From NCBI RefSeq assembly GCF_009817885.1, contig NZ_CP041764.1, positions 3,162,001 to 3,226,000 of the forward strand: a stretch of 64,000 bases of DNA, given 5' to 3'. The notes beneath the pieces are model-generated. The model was not told the DNA's origin. It did not search any database and saw only the letters and a program-made list of their open reading frames with translations. This DNA comes from Serratia rhizosphaerae. GTDB taxonomy: Bacteria; Pseudomonadota; Gammaproteobacteria; Enterobacterales; Enterobacteriaceae. Positions 15,943-24,412 of this stretch are shown here, piece by piece (within the stretch, counting starts at the first letter, position 1; each line of letters starts with the position of its first letter). A program made the position numbers and the translations under genes.

Positions 15943-17199
15943 ATGACTCTGCAACAGATTGACGCCCGCGACGGCCGGGTGGGGGAGGCCGTTGTCGAAA
16001 ATCAGCCGCAACAGGTGCGCTGGTCGGTGCCTATTGCGCTGTTTGCCTGCGTACTGCTGGCGTTTTTCGACAAGATAAGCATTGCGGCGCTGTTCTCCGA
16101 CGCCGACTTCCAGCAGGCGCTGGGCATCAGTTTCGATCCGACGCGTCTCGGGCTGCTGATGAGCGCCTTTCTGTTTTCTTACGGCTTCTCCTCGATGCTG
16201 CTGAGCGGCATTGGCGACCGGCTGAACCCGGTGCGGGTGCTGATCGGCATGATGGTGGTCTGGGCGCTGCTGATGGTGATGATGGGCTTTACCCGCTCCT
16301 ATCACACCATGATGACGCTGCGCATTCTGCTCGGCATTGCGGAAGGGCCGCTATTGCCGATGGCCTACGCCATTATCCGCCAGGCGTTCCCGCAGCGCCT
16401 GCAGGCGCGGGCCACCATGCTGTGGCTGCTGGGCACGCCGCTCGGCGCGGCGCTGGGCTTTCCGGTGACGCTGTTTATCCTCAACACCTTTCACTGGCAG
16501 GCGACCTTCTTCTTTATGGCGTTGCTGACGCTGCCGGTGATGCTGCTGGTGCTGTTCGGCCTGCGCCATCTGAAGGTGCAGCGGGTGGCGCAGAACCAAC
16601 AGAGCACGCCGGCCGAGCGTAAGCAGCACCGGCACGAGCTGCTGCGCAGCCCGCATTTCTGGATGATCTGCCTGTTTAATATCGCGTTTCTGACCTACCT
16701 GTGGGGCATGAACGGCTGGCTGCCGAGCTATCTGATTAAGGGTAAAGACATCCATCTGGAGCATGCCGGCTACCTCTCCTCGCTGCCGTTTATCGCCATG
16801 CTGCTGGGAGAGGTGCTGGGCGCCTGGCTGTCGGACAAACTCGACCGCCGCGCGCTGGCCTGTTTCCTGTCGCTGGCGGGCGCCGGCGTGGGGCTGGCGG
16901 CGGTGCTGCAGCTGTCGGGCACCTACAGCGTGATTGCCGCCATGGCGCTCAGCACCTTTATGTGGGGCGCCGGGGCGCCCAACATCTTCGCCCTGCTGGC
17001 GAAAGCCACCAGCAGCAAGGTCAGCGCTACCGCCGGCGGGATTTTCAACGGGATGGGGAATTTTGCCGGCGCGCTGGCGCCGGTGCTGATGGGGGCGCTG
17101 ATCGCCGCCAGCGGCAATATGGATAGCGGTCTGCTGTTTTTGGTGGTGACCGCCTTTGTCGGCTGCATCATTTTGCTGCCGCTGCTGAAGAAGTATTGA
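15943..17199 (+). CDS. MFS transporter, second transporter of the catabolic island
   Basis: 418 residues with twelve predicted membrane helices: six, a polar loop at residues about 205-230, then six. The first helix (FACVLLAFFDKISIAALF) carries Asp-Lys in place of the usual Asp-Arg of the anion:cation symporter branch. It lies 66 nt behind the reductase and 30 nt ahead of the cupin gene, so it is in the same operon. It is distinct from the transporter at 8692 (only general fold similarity by eye), which suggests different substrates or directions. It probably imports an aromatic acid; this is inference. Confidence 0.86.
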   Translation: MTLQQIDARDGRVGEAVVENQPQQVRWSVPIALFACVLLAFFDKISIAALFSDADFQQALGISFDPTRLGLLMSAFLFSYGFSSMLLSGIGDRLNPVRVLIGMMVVWALLMVMMGFTRSYHTMMTLRILLGIAEGPLLPMAYAIIRQAFPQRLQARATMLWLLGTPLGAALGFPVTLFILNTFHWQATFFFMALLTLPVMLLVLFGLRHLKVQRVAQNQQSTPAERKQHRHELLRSPHFWMICLFNIAFLTYLWGMNGWLPSYLIKGKDIHLEHAGYLSSLPFIAMLLGEVLGAWLSDKLDRRALACFLSLAGAGVGLAAVLQLSGTYSVIAAMALSTFMWGAGAPNIFALLAKATSSKVSATAGGIFNGMGNFAGALAPVLMGALIAASGNMDSGLLFLVVTAFVGCIILLPLLKKY

Positions 17200-17229
17200 G
17201 TTTGCCAAATCAATTGAGGAGTGAGAACC

Positions 17230-17757
17230 ATGTCTCAGGTTGACAACAAAGCCGGCATCAAGCCGCAGGATATCGCCATGGCGGACTGGGTGGAATCACG
17301 CATCGCCCGCTTTGAAGGCCGCAAATATGACTGGAACGCGCTGAAGTTCCAGGCGGATTTCGACCCGAAATACCGCCGCGCGCAGATGCGCTACATCGGC
17401 ACCGGCGCCACCGGCGTGGCGAGCGATACCAATACCGTGCCGGCCGGCAATTTCACCTTCTCCACCATGGTGCTGCCGTCGAAGTGCGAAGGGCCGCTGC
17501 ACCTGCATGACGATGTGGAAGAGGTGTTCTTTATGCTGAAGGGCACCATCACGCTGATGATTCAAGACGGCGAGGAGTATTACGAAACCGTGCTGAAAGA
17601 GCGCGATCTGATCTCGGTGCCGGCGGGGATTTACCGCGGACTGTTCAACCACGGCGAGGAAGAGGCGCTGATGTGCGTGATGCTCGGCACCGCCAAGCCG
17701 GAGATCCCGACCTATCCGGCGGACCATCCGCTGTCGAAAGTGAAGCGCAACGGATGA
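17230..17757 (+). CDS. Cupin-domain protein
   Basis: 175 residues with a single cupin barrel (residues about 65-160). Metal-binding motif 1 is HLHDDVEEVFF (two His and a Glu) and motif 2 has the His of FNHGEE. The metal set is complete, so it may be an enzyme (dioxygenase, isomerase or decarboxylase) rather than a sensor. GTG at 17221 is in frame, but GAGGAG lies about 8 nt before the ATG at 17230. The N-terminal 60 residues are outside the barrel and include a DFDPKYRRAQMRY segment. It overlaps the hydrolase start (ATGA), implying a linked step. The substrate is unknown. Confidence 0.85.
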   Translation: MSQVDNKAGIKPQDIAMADWVESRIARFEGRKYDWNALKFQADFDPKYRRAQMRYIGTGATGVASDTNTVPAGNFTFSTMVLPSKCEGPLHLHDDVEEVFFMLKGTITLMIQDGEEYYETVLKERDLISVPAGIYRGLFNHGEEEALMCVMLGTAKPEIPTYPADHPLSKVKRNG

Positions 17758-18572
17758 ACGCGCTGCCGGAACGTCAACAGGCGCAGTGCGGCGACTACCG
17801 GCTGAGCTGGCGCGAGGCCGGTCAGGGACGGCCGGTGCTGTTGCTGCACGGCATCAGCTCCGGTTCCGCCTCATGGCTGAAGCAGTTTGCCGATGCGGCC
17901 CTGCTGGACGGCCACCGGCTGATCGCCTGGGACGCGCCGGGTTACGGCGACAGCGCCGCGCTGGCGAACGCCGAGCCGCAGGCCGCCGATTATGCCAACG
18001 CATTAGCGGCGCTGGTCAGCCACCTGGCACTGCGCCAGCCGCTGTTGGTGGGGCATTCGCTGGGCGCGCTGATGGGCTGCGCCTATGGCGCCGCCCATCC
18101 TGACGGCCTCTGCGGCCTGGCGCTGGCCGACCCGGCGCAGGGCTATGCGTCGGCCGATGCGGAGAAACGCCGGCAGGTGTTCGCGCAGCGCCGGCAGATG
18201 ATGGACACGCTGGGGCCGCAGGGCTACGGCGAACAGCGCGCCGCGGCGCTGCTGCGTGCCGATGCCGATCCGCAGGATATCGCCTGGGTGCGCCGCGGTA
18301 TGCAGCAACTGCAGCCGGACGGTTTCCTCAGCGCCGCCTGGATGCTGGCCAACGACGATATCAACACCTATCTGGCGCGCTATAGCGGCCCGCTGCAGGT
18401 GTGGTGCGGCGAGCAGGACGCCATTACGCCGCCGGCGGCGGCAGAGGCGCTGGCGGCGCGGCAGGGTGCGCCGCTGCGTCTGATCGCCGCCGCCGGGCAC
18501 GCCAGCTATCTGGACGCGCCGGCGTGCTTTAACCGCTACGTGCGGGACTTTACGGGAGCGATTCAACCATGA
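17754..18572 (+). CDS. Alpha/beta hydrolase, possible meta-cleavage product hydrolase
   Basis: 272 residues, alpha/beta-hydrolase fold. The oxyanion segment is HGISSG near residue 32, the nucleophile elbow is GHSLG with Ser102, and the remaining triad residues are Asp222 (GEQDAITPP) and His249 (AGHAS). The proteins that cut the C-C bond of ring-cleavage products (BphD, MhpC, CarC) have this layout, which fits the extradiol-type gene upstream; an esterase or lactonase is the alternative. The ATG overlaps the cupin stop, and its own stop overlaps the next start, so these three genes are tightly coupled. Confidence 0.87.
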   Translation: MNALPERQQAQCGDYRLSWREAGQGRPVLLLHGISSGSASWLKQFADAALLDGHRLIAWDAPGYGDSAALANAEPQAADYANALAALVSHLALRQPLLVGHSLGALMGCAYGAAHPDGLCGLALADPAQGYASADAEKRRQVFAQRRQMMDTLGPQGYGEQRAAALLRADADPQDIAWVRRGMQQLQPDGFLSAAWMLANDDINTYLARYSGPLQVWCGEQDAITPPAAAEALAARQGAPLRLIAAAGHASYLDAPACFNRYVRDFTGAIQP

Positions 18573-19363
18573 ATTTCCAGATTGAAAACCGGGTCGCGGT
18601 GGTTACCGGCGGCTCATCGGGCATCGGTTTTGAGACTCTGCGCCTGCTGCTGGCGGAGGGGGCCAGGGTGGCGTTCTGCGGCCGCAGTCAGGACAAACTT
18701 GACGGTGCGCTGGCGCAACTGCAGGCCGAGTTTCCGCAGGCGCAGATTTTGGCGCAGCGCTGTGACGTGCTGGTGCCGGAGCAGGTGGCGCAGTTTGCCG
18801 GGCAGGTCGAGGCGCGCTTCGGCGGCGTGGATATGCTGATTAATAACGCTGGGCAGGGCTTCGTCTCCCACTTTGACCAGACGCCGCGCGCGGCCTGGCT
18901 GCACGAGGCCGAGCTGAAGCTGTTCGGCGTGATTAACCCGCTGCAGGCATTTTTGCCGGCGTTGGAGCGCTCGGATATCGCCTCGATCACCTGCGTCAAC
19001 TCGTTGCTGGCGCTGCAGCCGGAAGAACACATGATCGCCACCTCGGCGGCGCGCGCCGCGCTGCTCAATATGACGCTGACGCTGTCGAAAGAGCTGGTGA
19101 CAAAGGGCATCCGCGTGAACTCCATTCTGCTGGGGATGGTGGAATCGGGCCAGTGGCGCCGCCGCTTTGAAGAGCGCAGCGACCGCGAGCAGAGCTGGGA
19201 ATCCTGGACGGCGGCGATTGCCGAACGGCGCGGCATTCCGATGAAACGGCTGGGCAAACCGCAGGAACCGGCGCGTGCGCTGCTGTTTTTGGCGTCGCCG
19301 ATGGCGTCGTTTACCACCGGCGCGGCGCTGGACGTCTCCGGCGGCTTCAACCGCCATCTGTAG
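18569..19363 (+). CDS. Atypical short-chain dehydrogenase/reductase
   Basis: 264 residues with an SDR Rossmann core: TGGSSGIG at residues 13-20, NNAG near 92, and Ser145 in place. The usual Tyr-x3-Lys is replaced by Thr158-x3-Arg162 (TSAAR), so the normal proton donor is missing. The C-terminal part (GxxxDVSGG) is normal. Either it uses another acid/base, is a non-catalytic partner, or performs a different reaction such as a dehydration or isomerisation. It is translationally coupled to the hydrolase (ATGA overlap) and followed 10 nt later by the AspDH-like gene. The substitution should be compared with homologues before it is called degenerate. Confidence 0.88.
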   Translation: MNFQIENRVAVVTGGSSGIGFETLRLLLAEGARVAFCGRSQDKLDGALAQLQAEFPQAQILAQRCDVLVPEQVAQFAGQVEARFGGVDMLINNAGQGFVSHFDQTPRAAWLHEAELKLFGVINPLQAFLPALERSDIASITCVNSLLALQPEEHMIATSAARAALLNMTLTLSKELVTKGIRVNSILLGMVESGQWRRRFEERSDREQSWESWTAAIAERRGIPMKRLGKPQEPARALLFLASPMASFTTGAALDVSGGFNRHL

Positions 19364-19373
19364 GAGCAGAGTA

Positions 19374-20168
19374 ATGAAGAAAATCATGATGATTGGCTAC
19401 GGCGCGATGGCGAAGGAAGTGTTGTCCCGCCTGCCGGAAGGCGTGGAACCCGGCTGGATCGTGGCGCGCGAGCCGCATCATGCGGCGATTGCCGCCGCCT
19501 TTGACGGCCGGGTGCAGGCGCTGAGCGATCCGCGCCAGTGCGACGGCTGTCCCGATCTGGTGCTGGAGTGCGCCAGTCAGCAGGCGGTCGCCGAGTTTGG
19601 CGAAGCGGTAGTGCGGCGCGGCTGGACGCTGGCGGTGGTTTCCACCGGCGCGCTGGCGGACGCCGGGCTGCAGCAGCGCATCCAGCAGGCCAGCCGCGAG
19701 CATCACGGGCGGGTTTGGGTGCTGTCCGGCGCGGTGGCGGGCATGGACGGGCTGGCGTCGGCGCGCGAAGGCGGACTGACCAGCGTCACCTATCAGGCCA
19801 GCAAAAGCCCGGCCAGCTGGCGCGGCAGCCCGGCGGAAAGCCTGATCGACCTCGATGCGGTCAGCGAGGCGCAGGTGTTTTTCGAGGGCAGCGCGCGTGA
19901 AGCAGCACGGCAGTTCCCGGCCAACGCCAACGTGGCGGCTACCATTGCGCTGCACGGGCTGGGTATGGACCAGACGCGGGTGCGCCTGCAGGTGGATCCG
20001 CATACGCGGCGCAATACGCACCGGCTGCAGGCGCAGGGCGCGTTTGGCGAATTTCAGATTGAGTTAAGCGGCAATCCGCTGGCCAGCAACCCGAAGACAT
20101 CGACGCTGGCGGCGCTGAGCGCGGTACAGGCCTGCCGTCGTCTGCTTGACGGCCAACTGACGGCATAA
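19374..20168 (+). CDS. L-aspartate dehydrogenase-like protein
   Basis: 264 residues. It has an N-terminal NAD(P)-binding motif (MIGYGAMA, residues about 6-13), and the aspartate-dehydrogenase domain with FPANANVAATIALHG near residue 182 and DPHTRRNTH near 205, whose His is the family's catalytic residue. Family members interconvert aspartate and oxaloacetate plus ammonia. The frame opens further left, but GGAG lies just before the ATG at 19374. In a degradative operon it may make or consume an amino acid or iminosuccinate-like intermediate, pointing to a nitrogen-containing substrate. From memory, a biochemically studied AspDH of Pseudomonas aeruginosa (PA3505) sits among a similar gene set. 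Confidence 0.88.
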   Translation: MKKIMMIGYGAMAKEVLSRLPEGVEPGWIVAREPHHAAIAAAFDGRVQALSDPRQCDGCPDLVLECASQQAVAEFGEAVVRRGWTLAVVSTGALADAGLQQRIQQASREHHGRVWVLSGAVAGMDGLASAREGGLTSVTYQASKSPASWRGSPAESLIDLDAVSEAQVFFEGSAREAARQFPANANVAATIALHGLGMDQTRVRLQVDPHTRRNTHRLQAQGAFGEFQIELSGNPLASNPKTSTLAALSAVQACRRLLDGQLTA

Positions 20169-20182
20169 AGGGGAATAACAGT

Positions 20183-21652
20183 ATGGCGATACAAAAGATT
20201 TTTCTGGCCGGGCGCTGGTGCGAAGGGCGCGGTGAGCCGATGCGCTCCACCTTCCCGGCCGACGGTTCGCTTAATGCGGAGCTGCGCGCCGCCGACGTGA
20301 ATGACGTCAACGAAGCGGTTGAAGCGGCGGAGCGCGCCTGGCGTGACCCACAGTGGCGCGGCCTGGTGCCGCATCAGCGCGCGGCGATTTTATACCGCGT
20401 CAGCGATCTGATTAGCGAACGGCTGGAGACGCTGGCACAGCTGCAAACGCGCGACAACGGCAAACCGCTGGCGGAAACCCGCGGCCTGGTGGCCAGCGCG
20501 GCGGCCACCGCGCGCTATTTCGCCGCCGCCTGCGAAGTGCTGGAAGGGGAGTTGCCCACCCAGCGCAACCGCGAGGTGATGACGCTGAGCCAGTATCAGC
20601 CGCTGGGGGTGATCGCCGCCATTACGCCGTGGAACTCACCGATCGCCAGCGAAATGCAGAAAGTGGCGCCGGCGCTGGCGGCCGGCAACGCGGTGATCCT
20701 GAAGCCGGCGGAAGCCACGCCGCTGATGGCGCTGAAACTGGCGGAACTGTTTGAGCAGGCGGGTCTGCCCGCCGGCTTGCTCAGCGTGCTGCCGGGCAAA
20801 GGTTCGGTGATTGGCGAGGCGCTGGTGCGTCACCCGCTGGTGAAAAAGATTTCCTTTACCGGCGGCACCGGCACCGGCCGTCACCTGGCGCATATCGCCG
20901 CCGAAAAACTGATCCCCACTTCGCTGGAATTGGGAGGCAAGTCGCCGACCATCGTGCTGGAAGACGCCGATCTGGAACAGGCGGCGCGCGGTATTTGCTA
21001 CGGCATTTTCAGCTCGGCCGGCCAGGCGTGCATCGCCGGTTCGCGGCTATTTGTGCACCGTTCACTGTATCAGCCGCTGCTGGCGCGGCTGTGCGAACTG
21101 GCGGGCGGGCTGCGTCTTGGCAACCCGCTGCAGCCGGGCGTGCATTTAGGGCCGCTGATTAATGACAAACACCGCCAGAGCGTGGCGGAATACGTTGCGC
21201 TGGCGCGGCAGGAGGGCGGTCGGGTACTGATCGGCGGCGAAGCGCCGGCGGATCCGCAGCTGGCGGACGGCAGCTATTACCTGCCGACCATCATTGACGG
21301 TTTGAATAATGACGCACGGGTCTGCCAGGAGGAGATCTTCGGGCCGGTGCTGGTGGCGATGCCGTTTGACGATGAACAGCAGCTGATCGCCATGGCCAAC
21401 GATTCGGTCTACGGCCTGGCCGCCGGCATCTGGAGCCGCGATTTCCCGCGCGCCATGGCGCTGGCCGAGCAGCTGGAGACCGGCACCGTCTGGGTCAACA
21501 CCTACAAAACATTCTCGATTTCCACGCCGTTCGGCGGCGTGAAACAGAGCGGCCTGGGACGGGAAAAAGGGTTGCACGGCATCAAGGCCTATATGCAACA
21601 GAAAAGCCTGTATCTGGCGCTGAGCCATCAGGTGAACCGCTGGAGCGACTGA
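20183..21652 (+). CDS. Aldehyde dehydrogenase (NAD(P)+-dependent)
   Basis: 489 residues, full-length ALDH superfamily. Seen are Asn151 (PWNSP), the FTGGTGTG nucleotide loop near residue 225, the general base Glu249 (LELGGKSP) and nucleophile Cys283 (GQACIAG). It should oxidise an aldehyde released in the pathway to the acid. It is 14 nt behind the AspDH-like gene, with AGGGG ahead of the ATG. The C-terminal EKGLHGIKAYMQQKSLYL is typical of the betaine/hydroxymuconic semialdehyde type. The substrate is inferred only from context. Confidence 0.93.
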   Translation: MAIQKIFLAGRWCEGRGEPMRSTFPADGSLNAELRAADVNDVNEAVEAAERAWRDPQWRGLVPHQRAAILYRVSDLISERLETLAQLQTRDNGKPLAETRGLVASAAATARYFAAACEVLEGELPTQRNREVMTLSQYQPLGVIAAITPWNSPIASEMQKVAPALAAGNAVILKPAEATPLMALKLAELFEQAGLPAGLLSVLPGKGSVIGEALVRHPLVKKISFTGGTGTGRHLAHIAAEKLIPTSLELGGKSPTIVLEDADLEQAARGICYGIFSSAGQACIAGSRLFVHRSLYQPLLARLCELAGGLRLGNPLQPGVHLGPLINDKHRQSVAEYVALARQEGGRVLIGGEAPADPQLADGSYYLPTIIDGLNNDARVCQEEIFGPVLVAMPFDDEQQLIAMANDSVYGLAAGIWSRDFPRAMALAEQLETGTVWVNTYKTFSISTPFGGVKQSGLGREKGLHGIKAYMQQKSLYLALSHQVNRWSD

Positions 21653-21702
21653 GCGCGGCGCACGATGTATCCCTACGCATGACTATGATAAGAAGGCAGA
21701 TG

Positions 21703-23343
21703 ATGAGCGATAAAATAACGGTTGGTGAGGCGATAGCCCGGACTCTGGAGCAATACGCGGTGTCGGCGATGTACGGCATCATCTCGATTCATAATTTGCC
21801 GATCGCCGATGCCGTCGGACAGCGCGGCGCGATCCGCTTTGTGCCGGCGCGCGGCGAGGCGGGCGCGGTGACGATGGCCGACGCCCACGGTCGTTTCTCC
21901 GGGTTGGGCGTGGCGCTGACCAGCACCGGCGCCGGCGCCGGCAACGCGGTGGGCGCGATGATTGAGGCGCTGAACGCCAACACGCCGCTGCTGCACATCA
22001 CCGGCCAGGTGGAAAAGGCGTATCTGGATGCCGACGCCGGCTTTATTCACGAAACCAAGGATCAGATGGGCTTTCTGCGCGCCTGTTCGAAGCGCGCCTA
22101 CCGGGTCAACAGCGCCGAGCAGGCGGTGGCGGTGATTCAGCGGGCCATTCAGGAGGCGCAAACCGTGCCGTGCGGCCCGGTGGCGGTGGAGATCCCGATT
22201 GATATTCAGAGCAGCCTGGTCTCCCGCGCGGTGCTGACGCCGGCCATTGCTCCACCTGCCTTACCGGCGGCGGATACGGCGGCGGTCGAGCGTTTGTATC
22301 AGCGCCTGAAGGCCGCCAAGCGACCGCTGCTGTGGCTGGGCGGCGGCGCGCTGAGCTGTGAGGCGGCGGTGCGGCGGCTGGCGGACGCTGGCGTGGCGGT
22401 GATGTCCAGCACCCACGGCCGCGGTATTCTGCCGGACAGCCACCCGCGCAGCCTGCGCGCTTTCCATAATTCGCCGAGCGTGGAGCAGATCCTCAATCGC
22501 TGCGATCTGACGCTGGTGGCCGGTTCGCGCCTGCGCAGCAACGAAACCCGCACCTGGACGCTGCCGCTGCCGCGCCCGCTGGTGCAGATCGACATCGACC
22601 CGGCGGCGGCCAACCGCAACTATCTGGCGGATGAGCAGGTAAACGGCGACTGCGGCGCGCTGCTGACGGCGCTGGCGGCGCGTTTTGCACCGGGCGAGAA
22701 AGTGGACGCCGGATGGGACGCCGAGATAGCCGCTGCGGTGCAGCAGGCGGAGCAGGCGCTGCGCGAGCAGTCCGGCGAATATGCCAAGCTCAGCGACGCG
22801 ATTGCCGCCGCCCTGCCGGATGACGGCCTGCTGGTGCGCGATATCACCGTGTCCGGCAGCGTGTGGGGCAGCCGTCTGTTCCGCGCCGTGGCGCCGCTGT
22901 GCAATATTCACTCGCTGGCCGGCGCCATCGGCATGGGGCTGCCGATGGCGATTGGCACCGCGCTTGCCAACCCGCAGCGTAAAGTTGTCGGGCTGGTGGG
23001 GGACGGCGGTCTGGCGCTGGGGCTGGGGGAGCTGGCGACCATGGCGCAGGAGCAGGCCAATATCACGCTGCTGATCATGAACGACGGTGGCTACGGCGTG
23101 ATGCGCGGCATTCAGGATAAGTACTTCGCCGGCCGTCAGTACTACAACGAGCTGCATACCCCGGCGTTTACCCAGGTGGCGGAGGCGATGGGGCTGAAGG
23201 CCTGGAAGATTGACAGCGCCGCGCAGTTCGGCGGCGTGCTGGCGGAGGCGATCAACTACCCGGGGCCGTCGGTGGTGGAAGTGGATATGAAACAGGTCGG
23301 GCCGTTAACCTTTGCCGGGCCGCCGCAAAAGACGCTGTACTGA
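21703..23343 (+). CDS. Thiamine diphosphate-dependent enzyme (decarboxylase/lyase type)
   Basis: 546 residues with three domains: PYR (about 1-165, activating Glu in ARGEAGAVTMADAHGR), a central domain (185-320) and a PP domain (360-530) with the GDGG motif and Mg ligands (GLVGDGG ... MNDGGYG). It resembles benzoylformate/oxalyl-CoA decarboxylases or acetolactate synthase catalytic subunits but has no regulatory partner. Several starts are possible; AAGG lies 7 nt before the ATG at 21703. As the last gene of the operon it may split a 2-oxo acid to give the aldehyde used by the ALDH just upstream. The substrate is unknown. Confidence 0.88.
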   Translation: MSDKITVGEAIARTLEQYAVSAMYGIISIHNLPIADAVGQRGAIRFVPARGEAGAVTMADAHGRFSGLGVALTSTGAGAGNAVGAMIEALNANTPLLHITGQVEKAYLDADAGFIHETKDQMGFLRACSKRAYRVNSAEQAVAVIQRAIQEAQTVPCGPVAVEIPIDIQSSLVSRAVLTPAIAPPALPAADTAAVERLYQRLKAAKRPLLWLGGGALSCEAAVRRLADAGVAVMSSTHGRGILPDSHPRSLRAFHNSPSVEQILNRCDLTLVAGSRLRSNETRTWTLPLPRPLVQIDIDPAAANRNYLADEQVNGDCGALLTALAARFAPGEKVDAGWDAEIAAAVQQAEQALREQSGEYAKLSDAIAAALPDDGLLVRDITVSGSVWGSRLFRAVAPLCNIHSLAGAIGMGLPMAIGTALANPQRKVVGLVGDGGLALGLGELATMAQEQANITLLIMNDGGYGVMRGIQDKYFAGRQYYNELHTPAFTQVAEAMGLKAWKIDSAAQFGGVLAEAINYPGPSVVEVDMKQVGPLTFAGPPQKTLY

Positions 23344-23344
23344 A

Positions 23345-23380
23345 TCAACAACAGGGACGGCTTGCCGTCCCTGTTGTTGA
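23345..23380. terminator. Perfect 16-bp inverted repeat ending the catabolic island
   Basis: A 16-bp arm (23345-23360) is exactly complementary to 23365-23380 with loop CTTG, placed between the convergent TPP-enzyme gene and loiP. No long T run follows on either side, so it may be a weak bidirectional terminator or mark the edge of the insertion. Confidence 0.6.
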
Positions 23381-23418
23381 TAGCGATAAGCGGGGACTGA
23401 GCCCCGCCAATGGCCGGG

Positions 23419-24174
23419 TTACTTGCCTTCGGCGGCGATGCGATCGCGGATGTGCTGCGCGCGCGCTTCGGAGGACGGGTGATCGTCAAACATGCTGCTC
23501 TGACGCCCGGCTTCCATCTTGGCCAGTTTTTCGAAGCTGGTGGCCAGCCCGTTCGGGTTGATGCCGCGTTTCTTCAGCAGATCGAACGAGTAGTCGTCCG
23601 CTTCGCTCTCCTGCTTTTGGGAGAACTGGGCGCTGACCAGCTTCTCGCCGATATCCGCCAGCTGTGACTGCGACAGCGAGCCGATGATGCCGCCGGTCGA
23701 GGCCGCCGCGGTGCGCAGCGCGACCGTGCCGTACGCCACCTGCATCGCCTTGCGGGTATGGCCCAGCGCCACGTGGCCCATTTCATGGCCCAACACGCCT
23801 TCCACTTCGTTGTCGTTCATCATGTCCATCAGGCCGCTGTAGACGCGGATACATCCGTTGGCCATCGCCCAGGCGTTAACGTCTTTGGTGACGTATACCT
23901 TGTAGTTGGCCGGCGTGCCGTCAATATTATCGCCCAGCGCTGCCGCAATTTTGTTCAGGCGTTTGACGTAGCTGCTGTTGGCCGGCGCGATTTTTGCCTT
24001 GCTGTCCATCTCGACGCAGGATTTATCACTTAACGCTTTGACATCGTCGTTGCTCAGGGTCGCCGCCTGGAACGCCTGCGCGCCGGACTGCATCAGGGCG
24101 TTGGGATCAAGGCTTTGACAGCCGCTGACCAGGGTGGCAATGCCTAATGCAATCAAAGAGGTACGGATTTTCAT
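23419..24174 (-). CDS. loiP: Metalloprotease LoiP (M48 family lipoprotein)
   Basis: 251 residues. A lipoprotein signal ends at LVSGC (Cys19), so the mature protein is lipid-anchored, in E. coli to the outer membrane. The zinc site HEMGH and a downstream ESEADDYS glutamate are present, defining an M48 (Oma1/HtpX type) peptidase. In E. coli LoiP (YggG) is made at low osmolarity and works with BepA-like quality control. AGGAAG precedes the ATG. It is divergent from tktA, as in E. coli, and forms the right border of the catabolic island. Confidence 0.95.
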   Translation of the reverse strand: MKIRTSLIALGIATLVSGCQSLDPNALMQSGAQAFQAATLSNDDVKALSDKSCVEMDSKAKIAPANSSYVKRLNKIAAALGDNIDGTPANYKVYVTKDVNAWAMANGCIRVYSGLMDMMNDNEVEGVLGHEMGHVALGHTRKAMQVAYGTVALRTAAASTGGIIGSLSQSQLADIGEKLVSAQFSQKQESEADDYSFDLLKKRGINPNGLATSFEKLAKMEAGRQSSMFDDHPSSEARAQHIRDRIAAEGK

Positions 24175-24412
24175 GAAGCCATCTTCCTATGATAGTAACA
24201 AGGGAGTTTATACAAATGAGCAGAAACAATTTCGCTCGCAACAGCCTAGTGTACGACACTCGGCGGCAAAATAGTGTTATTCCGAAAATAGGGCCAATCG
24301 TGCTAATAAGTTGTGAACTCGCTCTCATTTACTATTAGGGATTGCCGTTCTTATGCCGAGTCTGAGAAAATGGCAAACTTGACTGCTTTTTTCATCCGAC
24401 TTGGAGTAAAAC

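Noticed and set aside
17221..17229. GTG at 17221 as the cupin gene start
   Set aside because: The GAGGAG ribosome-binding site is placed for the ATG at 17230; from 17221 the spacing would be too short.
23419..23667. Plus-strand frame at 23410-23667 as an extra gene behind the island
   Set aside because: It is antisense to loiP and has no supporting start signal.
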